Shown: positions 1 to 10,973 of the stretch, piece by piece
How the letters are laid out: the number at the start of each line of letters is the position of its first letter
Position numbering within the stretch: position 1 is the first letter of the stretch
NCBI GenBank assembly: GCA_030268105.1
Contig: BSDZ01000004.1
Span: 4,265,001-4,329,000 of the forward strand
Source of the DNA: Volvox africanus
Lineage: Eukaryota > Chlorophyta > Chlorophyceae > Chlamydomonadales > Volvocaceae
DNA length: 64,000 nucleotides
Reading direction: 5' to 3'
Notes under the pieces: model-generated
Database searches by the model: none
What the model was told of the DNA's origin: nothing
The model's input: the letters and a program-made list of their open reading frames with translations, nothing else
Program-made: the position numbers and the translations under genes

Positions 1-1136
1 GAAACTCACCGATCCTGCCCCAGGCGTGGCAAGAGCAAAGGACTCCGCAGCGCCGCCGCCCCCATCCCTCCCCGCGGGCCAGTTCGACTTGGTGCTGATG
101 GAGATGGGGGTACTGCATTACTTTCTAAGTCTGGATTGCCTCATGCGAGGTGCGTGTGGGAAGGGGTGAGCGAAACGTTCGCAATTTGGAGGTGTACCAG
201 CATTTTACAGTTCACTGGGTTTTATACGAGTTGTGGTTCCGCTGCCATTCCGCATATCATCCGTTTGGGGCCTCCCTTGAAGATGTGGTCGCCCCCTTGT
301 TGCGACCTGGAGGCCGGTTACTGCTGCGGGAATTCCACCCAGTCAGCACCAAGCTGATCTCCTCCAAGGGCAGGAAACACAAGGTGAGGTAACCGCAATC
401 CTGCGGGAAGGTATTCCTTTCATTTGCTGACTGCCCAGGGAGCGTCTCGCATTCCCAATGCTCGCGTTGTCAAAAACACACACTTCCCTTTTGATGGTGG
501 TGTCTGTTTGTTATGGAGGCATTTTCCATGTTTGGGAGTTGATATCGCGGACTTTGCTGGGAAACTATGTACATCCAGGGGTTAAGGGATACAGGGTGTG
601 TTACATGTCCGTCGCTGTCCGTAAAATCCATTTCTTCGTCCTGAACGAAGTCAAACATCTTGAGTAACAATTAGTGTTCTCCTTCTACCCGGCAGCAGTT
701 CTACATTGCTTATGGTGGTGATTTCCGTATGATAAATATGTGCACTCATTATCTATGTACAAGTGCGGGTGTGTGAGCGGGGTACTCCAGCTCCGTACTG
801 TGCGCTCCTGCAACCTCCCCACAGGTCAATGGTGACTACTTTGCCACGCAGCCGCTGGTGCCCGTGGATGTGGCGTACAGCAAGTACGAAGAACTTGCGG
901 CTTCTACCAACGTGACGGGTCCAGCTCCGGAGCCAAATTTGGGGGTGCATGAACGGGACTTGGGCACGGGCGGCCGGCCGACTGCTTTTCTGCGGCGGTG
1001 GGGCCTGGGTGAAGTCGTGACGGCTGTGTGCGGTGGGGGGTTGCTGGCGTTGCGGCTGCTGGACGAGGACCCGGGACCCCGACTGGATGATGCGGGACTG
1101 CCCAAGGTCTTCACGCTGCTGGCGGAGAGAGTCTGA
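1..1136 (+). CDS. SAM-dependent methyltransferase, C-terminal part (cut by window start)
   Basis: Three exons can be read: about 2-149, 283-383 and 825-1136, with the stop TGA at 1134-1136. All junctions are in phase (GAG|GTGCG, TTGAAG|AT, AAG|GTGAGG, CCACAG|GTC). The first exon has the class I Rossmann-fold signature FDLVLMEMGVLHYF (strand 4 and the residues after it). The second reads LMRDVVAPLLRPGGRLLLREFHP, broken by the intron after LMR, which is the usual post-motif region of class I SAM methyltransferases. The last exon holds a YFATQPLVPVDVAY segment and FLRRWGLGEVVTAV, as in the family of small stand-alone methyltransferases that act on small molecules. The SAM-binding GxGxG motif lies upstream of the window, so substrate and start are unknown. 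Function beyond methyl transfer is not inferable. Confidence 0.7.
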
Positions 1137-1590
1137 GGGCGTAGCGCGAAACGGTCAGGTTCTAACGATGGCGGCGCGTTCGCGGGTGGAGACCATTGAA
1201 ACTTGAGCTACGGGAGATTGAGTAACGGGAGTGGGAGCGTAGACACAGGTCCTGTTGCCCCATTGGTGTTTCATCTGAGGTTTGGATCTCACCCATACTG
1301 CACAAACGCTCCACACCTGCCTCACATGCTCTTATCAGCATGGCATTGGCACATAAGACAACCAAGGACGCCCTCACAAGTCACTAGGATATTTCACATC
1401 CCAACCCGGCCTGAGGAGGAAGGAGAGCGCGACCACGGCGTCCCGTCCTGTTGCTCACCAGCGGCAAGTTGCAATGTGCCAGCCTGCAGCAATGCAAAAT
1501 CGATGCGCCTAACCGGTGAAGTGGATAGGGCCCGACGGCTAACCGATGGGCCCCGAAGGTTTCCCTCCAATATATACATCGATTTCCTCT
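1137..1590. other. convergent 3' intergenic space
   Basis: This stretch separates the stop of the plus-strand methyltransferase from the stop of the minus-strand CUSTOS-like gene. The genes are convergent and it presumably holds both 3' UTRs. No TGTAA poly(A) signal was found in the expected orientation for either. An open frame runs from 1203 to 2003 on the plus strand, but it is antisense to the neighbour and has no family pattern. Confidence 0.4.
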
Positions 1591-3068
1591 TCAACACGCC
1601 AGCCGCGCACCCGAAGAGCCCCCCACCAGCCACTGAATCCGCTCGTCGTGCGGAACAGAAATCCGTGGGTCAACCACCACCCCCTCCGCGAGCTGCCCCC
1701 GGTGTGAATTTTTCCGCTGTTTTTCTTTTTGCTTCTGCTGCCTTGGTTCTTCCAAAAGCACTCCCACCGCAGCAGTGGGTAGACCTTTCGCTGCTGCTGT
1801 CAGCAGGTCCGGGCCATCGACCGCCAGCATCGGCAGAGCGGCAGCAGCCTGCTCATCTGCCGGATTGCGGCGAAGTCGGAAGAGCTCAGGGAAGGGAATA
1901 CCTTTCGGGGGCGGTGCTTCTGTTCCGGAGCCCAGGGTGCGGTTGGGGCCATGAAGGCAGCAGAACGAGAAGGGAAATTGAGCCTCAGGCTTTACTTCGG
2001 TGATCAGACGCTCTATGCGATATTGCAGCAGCCATAGCTTGAGTGTCAGGATTAGTGGTTGCTTTCTAGCCCTTGGTTTAGCTCACAAAACCCTAGACAT
2101 TGAAGAAGTCTGAGGACAATACATAAGGTCACACATAAGGTCCTGCCCTGTCCGGAAAACATACCCATGCTATTCCGAATGTCTTGCGGCTCGTGCACAT
2201 ACCATAGGGTTCAAGTGTAGCCAGCTCCCCCAGCTTCACTCGTGCGAAGAAGCGGAAGGCCCTGCCTGCATCTGCGTCGGCCTTCTCCTGGGCGCGCCCT
2301 GCCGCCCGTGCCTCCCGACGCAGCAATTTAGGCCCTGGTGCCTTCAACTGCAGGCGCCCCTCCAGAAGCGAGTTCAGTGCGGCGGCAACCTGCAGCTCCA
2401 AGAACGTATGGGTACCGTACCGTGAGGAGCTGGCAGCTTGAAGGATGCTGAAAGGCGTGGCGACTTGGACGGGGGACCGCTACGTTTGGCGGTCCCGACT
2501 GCCAATGTGGCCTTTTTTGGGGGCCTTACAACTAAGCGTGTAGCTGGCAGAAAGATGTAGGCTGGTAATTTTGCAACCTGGGGAGTAGCTTCGCCTCGAG
2601 AAACCGTGAAAGCTGAAACGTTGCCTGGACGGATCGATGCTACCGATGGGGATGCTACCCCTTACATAAATTGTTGAAGCTTCATGTCTCTCACCACCCC
2701 CATTCTACAACTAATTGCCGTTCCTACCTTGAGTTGAACTGGGTCGAGCTGGTCCCACGGGCCATCATCGTCGTCGGCCCCGCTGTCCTGCATCTCATCG
2801 GCCCCATCTTGTTCAGCGGCAACATTCTTCCGCCCAATAGAACGCTTGCGCTTAGTAGTGCCCGCAATACGCTGCTTCGCCTGCGCAGGATGGCCCCCGC
2901 ACACTTGTTTCCCTTTAATCCCAAGTAGATTGTGTCGCGTAACATTACCTGTTCTGCAATCTCCTTTTGTTTACTTGTAATTTCCTCAAAAGACACAGCT
3001 ACTGATTTAAACGCCGCAATGTCCGCCTCCGAAGAGCTACTTGAGCTGCTTGCAGGTTTTTTGGGCAT
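1591..3068 (-). CDS. CUSTOS-like (C12orf43-type) nuclear protein
   Basis: Five exons (3068-2949, 2880-2728, 2389-2203, 2012-1902, 1856-1591) join in phase to 278 codons plus TGA. The start MPKKPASS is followed by a run of seven serines and an acidic helix (SEADIAAFKSVAVSFEE). Next come a basic patch (TTKRKRSIGRK), likely a nuclear localisation signal, then an acidic DDDD stretch, PWDQLDPVQLKVAAALNSLL, and AGRAFRFFARV. The C-terminal exon is lysine/glutamine rich (QQKQKEKQRK). Serine/acid head, a helix with the pattern VAxxLxxLL, a GFRLF-like strand and a basic tail are the order remembered for animal CUSTOS, a nuclear Wnt-linked protein. That comparison is from memory, so the family name is tentative. 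Total length (278) suits it. The last two exons are less certain than the first three. Confidence 0.5.
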
Positions 3069-3715
3069 CCGAATACAATAATGGTTACTCACATCAGAAT
3101 CATGAGTTGATTATTTGAGTTTCCGCACGGAGAAGGTTGCCTTGTGTTTTGAGCAGCCAAGTAAGCGGCCGCTAACGGGGACAGTGTGCAGGATCGCCAA
3201 AAATTTTACTCCGCTTAATCATTACTAGATTTTCGCATTTATTTATTCCTGACGTTATTCGAATGTGATTCTGTCTTTCTGTTATTCTGTGATCTGTGTC
3301 CTTTCGTTCCAGTAACGGCCGACCGGTAATCCTGTTCGTTGGCACGGGACCGCCGGAAGGCCCCGAGCCCGGACTGCCTGAGCCCTGAGCCCTACACGTA
3401 CCCCATCCCAGGATTACAGTATGAAATCCTAATTAACCTAAAATCTTCTTGTTGTTGCCCATTTCGTTTCGCTGGCGTCTCAACGATTCGCAACACTGTC
3501 CTGCGGCTGGATTATACAAGAACGACGAAGGTGCGAAGATGAAGGTGCGCCAACATTGGCTACAATTGCGACACTCGTCGTACACAGCCCCATGGACTAA
3601 TAAGAGGCCCAGAGCTCTCTGGCATCCCCGCCCCATAGCACCTAATCGCTTGAAATGCCGTGCTGGATAGAAGAAACACACTTGCAGGCACGGCCCCGCA
3701 CACGCACTATGTCCC

Positions 3716-3957
<242 letters not shown>

Positions 3958-4211
3958 CATAGAAAATGGTGGATTAATTTTGGAAAGGCGATCAATGATG
4001 CACTGTCAGCCGTTATGCAAACGTAAGAACGTACGAAAATGACCTCATGGTCACCAAGTACTGCATTGTCGGGTGTCCGATTCCGAGTATGAAAGAAAAA
4101 AGATTTTATGAGGGCTTCTAAGACCCTCATCGAACACGCGAAGGACATTTCTGAACACCCTTCTTAAACGCCAGCCTTCACCAGCAAGCGCTGTGCTAAC
4201 CGCGCTCTCAG

Positions 4212-4621
4212 TATCTGTCGTCACCAGGCTAGCGGACCTGCATCCCGACTTCCATGCAGCAGAGGAGTCTACGGGTCCCCTGACGCAAATACATACTCGC
4301 ACTCGCACTCTCTCACACACAGCACATCAAGAATGGCGAATAGGATAGATTTCATGACTTGGGCCAAAAGAACTATCATCATGTACGCAACGCCAGATAG
4401 AGGTTTAAACGCGCGCGGAGAAGTTCACGGACGCGAGAACCACTCCACCACCTCGAGCATATAACATACGTCATGAGAAGTGATGCAAACGATTTAGGCG
4501 AATTCCATGCACTCCACAAGCGCCTTCGCACCAGTCTGTGGGTTGGCCATGCCGCTGCAACATGCTAGCTAGCTGCACCCACATCTCAATCGAGGCGGCC
4601 ACCAAACACTGCCCGCGGCGG
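4212..4621 (+). repeat. 410-base direct repeat, copy 1
   Basis: Same sequence and orientation as 7248-7657, aligned without gaps as far as I can see. The only difference noticed is T/G in GATT[T/G]CATGACTTGG. Copy 1 follows a different upstream sequence, so the boundary is sharp. No protein motif is recognisable inside. The copies are 3036 bases apart and do not start with TG or end with CA at their edges. Confidence 0.9.
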
Positions 4622-7247
4622 TACAAGCCTACCCGAAGGTTGAACCCACAGCCTAATATTATGTCAAAGAATTAAATAAAGATTATTAATAACTAATCCA
4701 GTCAGTGCTAAGCATTTGTGTGCTTTTGCATTACAATCCTTCACGATGGCGGTAGTTACCTTTAATAATGCTCATCACGTCAGCCACTACCGGTGCAGAT
4801 TAGCTACGGTCCAAGCATTACAAATTTCAATATCAAGAAAGTCCCAATGTGTTACGAAAATAACTAAACAGAATGTAGGCACGCCGTTCGGCTCGTTCGA
4901 GAGATTCGAGCCAATCTTCGAACGTTGACTTCTACTTCATAAACACTTGTGACCTGGCAAGAGAAGTGCCCCCAATAACCCACTTGCATAAACCAGGTGG
5001 ATGAGTAAAAGAGGACGTCAGAATTTGGCGGAGTCCAAGAGGTTCGAAATCCTGAGTGTCTGCGGGGCGCGTATTCAACCTGTGGCTGTCGGTACACTGC
5101 AACCCATGCCTGGTTTCGATCTTGACATACGTGTAGCGGTGCACAGTGCATATGTTGCTCCTGAGAGCTTTGCCAATGAGCCGGCGGTCTGAACCCACGA
5201 CGAGGCTTGCACTGCGCAAGGGAGATGAACGACCAGCCAACGGGTGTAGAGTCCACATCAGTCCACAAACCAGTACAAACCTGATAGCCACTACAAATGC
5301 CATGCTTGTCTCAGGAAGTGCTTCTGAAGTCACTTTGGAGCTAGTTTTGAAGCGGGTGGCCGTCTCATTCTGATGTCCCTATGCATGAGACACTTCACGT
5401 AAACTGTAATGGAGTCCCCGCAGACTCGGGATCTTCATTATATAGGTCCTAAGTATTTCAGGTTAGGCACCTCGATTAATAAGCCCATTTACAATGAGGT
5501 CATGGTTCAAGGATGAAAGGTTTCTGCGGTGCAGAAAGGGTGCTTCAACCACCTCAAGTCCCCTTCAGGTGAGTCTAGGTGTGCATCTGTCCAAATCACC
5601 CTCCCCCATCTCAACAGTGACTTACGACATATCCAACGATGCCCCTTGCCTTCAGTTGAGTCATGTCCAACTTCAATTTCCACGTAAACTGCAATCCCTA
5701 ATGATTGAGGTAAGATATATCAATTTAAGTTCTCTAAATGTCTTAAGCTGGACATGACTCAAAAGAAGGCAAGGTACATCAGTTGTTGTGTCTTAAGCCA
5801 CTGTGGAGATGGGGGAGGGTGTTTCGTACTCGCTCCTGTGAGGACTCCTTTACAGGTCAACACAAGTAATTCTGTTCCTGAAAAGTTTACGCCTCCATTG
5901 GAATTTGGGTACTTCATGTTATTGATGCAAAAAGACTCCTGATGCAGTATGCATGTCAAACTGATCAACTAAAGCGCCTCCTAACAACTCTCTGCAAGTG
6001 AGTATGCGGTCACCTACGCTCTGCCAAACACCGGCCCTGATCAGTCTGTGGCAGAGCACACACAACCCAAGTGCGACAAAGCCCCCCGACACACGCCACA
6101 ATGCAAACAGCACGACCACCAGGATGTGCTACTCCAACACCAGCAACGAGGTTAAGGACAGACACACGCAACACCTCCGATTCCCCACAGTGAAAATGGA
6201 ACGAAAGCTAGCAAAGAAGGGGCGCAAAGAGGACGAAGTCAAAAGAAACCCCCCACACACACACCGGGGCTGGTCTAAATCTAGGGATCATGAGGAAAAA
6301 CCAGACACCACAGGGGGCCACATAGGCCAAAGACGCGGAAGTTGCGGGCCACAAAAACGTAAACTAGCTTCAGCCAATGGGAAACGGCCCCTTCCCTTGC
6401 GACCTGAGCGGCATGTGCTCTGCAGCCGCTGCAGCAAAAGGCGAAAGTGGAGGACGCGCCGCATTAAATAACAACAGCAAGAAGGTTAACTCACTGACGG
6501 CAGGACGCTCGTGCATATCCACCTGGACGAGAGCCGTACAAGAGATGACCTACACTGATAACTCAGCCAACACAGCAAATCCGCATCAGCCCTCACCGAA
6601 AAGGTTTGCCTCCCCTTACACCGCAAACTGAACTCTAGGCAAGCTCGAAACAAGTTACTATGTATTTCCATGAGGAACCAGCTGCTTCCTTGGATTTGCG
6701 AATATTACTGAAAATGTCTGCCATAAAATTTCAACAGACGGAATACTTACTGCACATACTTCGTATATCCGCTGCAAGTCTCAATAAGGCCACTCCCTTC
6801 ATCGGCATCCTGGCCCCAGAACTCCCTCTAGCTTTGGCGACCATCATGCACAATCCACGAAGCCACGTCGGGGCGTGTGTCGTGCACTTTTGGAACCCAG
6901 CCAGAGCATTTCTTTTCAGTGGATTCAGATTCAGTGGATTAAATGGATTGCAACAACGCATCCATCCGTAGATAGGGCACCGGCCACCAGGCCTCATGCT
7001 CTCCGTACTGAACAGCACGGGACCGCAGGGCAGTTAGACACCAACCTAACTCCTAGCTCCGGGTTCACATTCCGGCCAGGATTCATTCATACAAGCTAGC
7101 CAAGGCGAAGTTCGCAAGCACTCGGTACGGGCCACATACAATCCTCTATACCAAAGTGAAGATCCCGAGAGATACAATAATAGACCTCTGAATTCCACAC
7201 ACAGAGACCGTGCGAGAATCCACGCGGACAAAATTGAGCTAATCCAC
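4622..7247. other. intergenic segment between the two 410-base repeats
   Basis: No gene recognised. Apart from the foldback at 5597-5821 there are only short open frames without family pattern or splice-supported structure. The stretch 6000-6480 is open on the plus strand, but its composition looks random (K, R, T and H rich). Confidence 0.4.
5597..5821. repeat. imperfect inverted repeat (foldback), 77-base arms
   Basis: Arm 5597-5673 is the imperfect reverse complement of 5745-5821, separated by about 71 bases. Conserved blocks include CACCCTCCCCCATCTC, GACA, CCTTGCCTTC and TTGAGTCATGTCCA. Transcribed RNA would form a long stem-loop. This could be a MITE-type foldback or a small-RNA hairpin precursor. 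No coding region overlaps it convincingly. Confidence 0.75.
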
Positions 7248-7657
7248 TATCTGTCGTCACCAGGCTAGCGGACCTGCATCCCGACTTCCATGCAGCAGAG
7301 GAGTCTACGGGTCCCCTGACGCAAATACATACTCGCACTCGCACTCTCTCACACACAGCACATCAAGAATGGCGAATAGGATAGATTGCATGACTTGGGC
7401 CAAAAGAACTATCATCATGTACGCAACGCCAGATAGAGGTTTAAACGCGCGCGGAGAAGTTCACGGACGCGAGAACCACTCCACCACCTCGAGCATATAA
7501 CATACGTCATGAGAAGTGATGCAAACGATTTAGGCGAATTCCATGCACTCCACAAGCGCCTTCGCACCAGTCTGTGGGTTGGCCATGCCGCTGCAACATG
7601 CTAGCTAGCTGCACCCACATCTCAATCGAGGCGGCCACCAAACACTGCCCGCGGCGG
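7248..7657 (+). repeat. 410-base direct repeat, copy 2
   Basis: Partner of 4212-4621. The high identity means the duplication is recent or the copies were homogenised. The 2.6 kb between them has no recognisable retrotransposon protein, so a non-autonomous element, a solo-LTR pair or a segmental duplication are all possible. Confidence 0.9.
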
Positions 7658-8195
7658 CTGACCACCAGTCTTTCGGATCTGGCGAAGCCCCCGCTGTTGA
7701 ATGCCAGCACACACGTACTTAGGAACCAAAACCTAGCATGATGATAAGAGAGCTTGAAAGAGATCAAGCCCTAGGGTAGCCTGCACGAGGCACCCCTACC
7801 ACACAGCCTTGCATGCCAAATGCAAGTCACACATGGACGAGCAACCACAACCAAAATGGCCGATAGAGAAAGGAACAGCAACAAGCGGTAACCAGCAACA
7901 TACCGCATCCATCATAAACAAATCGCATTCTCCTTCCCTCCAGGTTAGCTACTTCCTCTCGCCAGCCTGTCTTCATGCCCTGCTCTAAATCAACACATTG
8001 CCGGCCCTCTGCCGAAATTTACCTTAATCATGAAGCGCAAGTACGACTTCCCCAAAAGACATTTCCTTCATCTATCGAAGCTCCCGACGGCCCTCAGTTA
8101 GCAAAATATGTATGCGCCCCGCTCACGCAAACAAACCACCAAAAGAGCAGGCTGGCCGGGGCCGGGGCCGCCCGACTGACCGCACGACACCAAGC
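7658..8195. other. 3' flank of the ZIP transporter gene
   Basis: No gene recognised. The part next to 8195 is presumably the 3' UTR of the minus-strand ZIP gene. No TTACA (TGTAA on the minus strand) was found close to the stop. Confidence 0.4.
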
Positions 8196-10755
8196 CTATG
8201 CCCACACGGCCAGCAGGCACATGGACGCCGCTCCCCCGCACAAGGCCACGAAGCACGCCATCCGGTTCATGGCGCTGTCTCTCCCGGGAACCAGGCGCCC
8301 CATGTCCTCTGCCACCAGCTGCACCAGAGAGATATACAGCAGCATGCCCCCCGACACGCCATTGAACGCGCCCTGGATGCCCCGCGACTTGGCGGACTCT
8401 GCATCGTACGTCTCCGCAATCGCCATTCCCACAGCAATGCCCAAGGGGCATGTGAGGGAGTAGGTCAGAATCATGAGGCCACCCTTCAGCGCGGAGAAGC
8501 CGCCCCGGGTCACCACGCTGGCCAGGCTGATGCCCTGGGGGACGGGAGGGTTACAGACGGCAGGGCTTGGCCGCGAGCATAAGCGCGGCGAGATATGCGG
8601 GTAGCAGGTCAGACACCTGCGGCCCAAGGTAGCAATCATGGCGTGGGTTGAAGTAAACCGGGTTCATGGCATCAGCATCAAATCCCGGGCCGGCGGTTGG
8701 GTCCAAACCACGTTACATGCACACGCATATACCCCTGGTACTGATAGCCACTCCTCGCCGCCAACCCCTTCTCCCCGGGACCATACCTCCAGCCACTGGT
8801 GGAAGGCCAGTGCGATAAGCAGCGAACGAACCTCCTTGATGTCGGTCTGATTGACGCCGAGCGACAGTCCGATGATGAAGCTGGCAAGAGGGTGCCAAAG
8901 GCGGATGAGAGGGAGCAAGTTGATGCCTTTTGGGAGAGAACCGTCAAGTACCGATATAACTGCAATAATGAAGCGATAGCTGTAGCAACGGTAGCAGTAA
9001 CAGTTACGGGTGATTGCATGAAGGAAGAGGACCGAATGCTTGGGCAATTATGCAGGGTGTGATAACAAGTATGGCTGATGAGTCAATCGTTCCCCCTGCT
9101 TACCGGGGCAGTAACCAAGCCCTCCACCTGTATACTGCGCGTGTTGTTAACAGCGTGACTGCGGGGCGCATAACCGGTGCACTTGACTGTAACCGCTGCA
9201 CTCGCCAGCCCAACTGCCCACCCAACCGCTGCCTACCCAAGCCCCTTACCTGTGGAATATGCATCCCAGCTCGAACAAATAAGCAATCACCTTCAAGCGC
9301 AGGCTGCCCATCGCCACCGCAGCTATCCAGTTTGAGGCAGAGCCATGAGATACACACACGTGACTGTGACCGTGCAGAGCTGTGCACCCGGCGGTAACGC
9401 TGCTGTCCATATTTTGCAAGTCACTGCCGCCATGTTGCACCTTCAAATCGCAGTTAGCTACGGCGCTCGCAGCAACGGCAGCAGTAGCATTACCGCCTCT
9501 GGCAGCAACTTTACATGGGGATGAGTCCACGGACACGGCGCCGAGGAACTGCTTGGATGCTCCTGAGGACTTGTGTAAGTGCACAATCCCAACCTCTGAG
9601 ACTGCGTTGTTTTCTCCGTTGTGCATGATGTGCGCCACGTGCTCCAGGAGGATCATCAGGGCAATGCCGCCCAACGCACAAGTGCCTCCCAGCGGGTAAT
9701 CAATGCCGCCCAGACCGCTCATCTCCTTCACGGCCTCTGCATCCGGAAGAGACGCATGGGGCGGGGCAGAACGGAATGGCGCAAGGCGAGAGACGCCAAT
9801 GCTCGCGGTGGAAGACGTGCTGCCGGTGGCTGAAACCCAATCATCATTATACCCGATAACCAGGACTGACCCACGGGTTCACGATGCACATGCCGTTCAT
9901 GTCCCCATATAGTGCGATATTGCCATTAGCTTCAGCGTTAGCTTATGACAGCCGAAGTGGTGTTCGCGCTAAGTTCGGCTGCCTGACACAAAGGAATTAA
10001 ATGGCAAACCAGGGTCGCCTTCAGCAACCTGGGGAGATGGAAGCCCCACGAAGGCCACGAAGCTTCATGAAATTTCATCGCGGCGGTATCCATATTGGAA
10101 TTTCGCGGTCGCTTAAGCTACGGAGTAAAACCTCCTGCTGCCGCACCTGGGATGATGTGCACCAACGCAAGAGCCGCAATAACTCCGGCCGCAAAGGATC
10201 GCACCGTACGCGTGAGCACGCTGTCGGGGTCACGGAATACCTGTAATTACATTTACGCGAGTACAGGCGGAGTGTAGAACCGGAAGCTGCCCTCTTGTCT
10301 ACACGAGGTGGGCATACGCCGTGAATGAGCTCTTAAAGCGCTCACGGACTTCCCAAGCACACTTGTGCATGCTGGGGAGCAAGCGAACCCAAGTTGCCAA
10401 GAGCCGCATGTGGCGGCGGCCGTGACAGTCAAAGCTATCTTCACTGAGGTGCTTGATCTTTTATTCGCCATAATAAGATAGGAATATTCATGGATATGGC
10501 CAAAGTTCAAAGAGGTGCTGAGGGAGAGGCGCACTTTCGGTCGCGTACGGAAGCAGTTAGCCGGCAGCCCCACACCTTAAGAAATAGTGGCGGCAATCCT
10601 CCAAGAAGTCCTGTAAAAAAAATAACAAAGATAGACACGATACGTATCGTCTCCGTATTATCAAGTGACCGTTCGGCGGGATTATCCAACTGGTTTTCAT
10701 CCTCTTCAGCATTTAATGATTGCAGCAACGCACGGGCAAATCTTAGCCTATACAT
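8196..10755 (-). CDS. ZIP family zinc/iron transporter
   Basis: Five exons (10755-10576, 10240-10147, 9736-9250, 8880-8787, 8534-8196) join in phase to 397 codons plus TAG. The start at 10755 is the first ATG after an in-frame TAG. The ZIP layout is complete: TM1 TIRIVSIFVIFFTGLLGG; TM2 FAAGVIAALALVHIIPEAV; TM3 YPLGGTCALGGIALMILL followed by EHVAHIMH; and a variable cytosolic loop with a small histidine cluster (HGHSHVCVSH). TM4 has the metal-site motif HSFIIGLSLG and TM5 has HQWLEG, the paired His/Glu signature of ZIP channels. TM6-TM8 follow, ending LLAVWA. Length is typical of plant and algal ZIPs. The protein moves Zn2+ or Fe2+ into the cytosol across the plasma membrane or an endomembrane. 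Which metal it carries cannot be read from sequence. Confidence 0.92.
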
Positions 10756-10873
10756 CTTCCTGATCGGGATGAATTGCCTCTTGGCGGGCGGGCAAAGACA
10801 GGGGTAGAGAAAACTCAGAATTAGCTACGAATCCATTTGAATTATTTATTTATCTGTTAATCATCTTAAGCCA

Positions 10874-10973
10874 GATTGCCTATAGTTGTGTCTCCTGGCG
10901 ACTGACAAAACCGCCGAACGATTCATACACGTCGTACGTGTACCATGCTTCGGAGCTGTGTACCTGCAGGATC
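10874..10973 (+). repeat. dispersed ~100-base repeat, copy 1
   Basis: Shares GATTGCCTATA, CTCCTG, CTGGCGAC, CATACACGTCGT, CGTGTACCA and GCTTCGGAGCTGTGTAC in the same order with 13372-13468. The copies are diverged with small indels, so this is an old family. Confidence 0.6.

Noticed and set aside
1203..2003. Long plus-strand open frame of 266 codons
   Set aside because: It overlaps the minus-strand CUSTOS-like exons, has random-looking composition and no splice or family support.
5036..5060. GGTTCGAAATCC resembling a tRNA B-box / T-arm
   Set aside because: No acceptor, D or anticodon stems could be built around it.
4212..7657. LTR retrotransposon bounded by the 410-base repeats
   Set aside because: No TG...CA ends, and no gag, protease, RT or integrase in the interior. 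Kept only as a direct repeat.
7975..8582. Plus-strand frames opposite the ZIP last exon
   Set aside because: They are antisense shadows of a clearly coding minus-strand exon.
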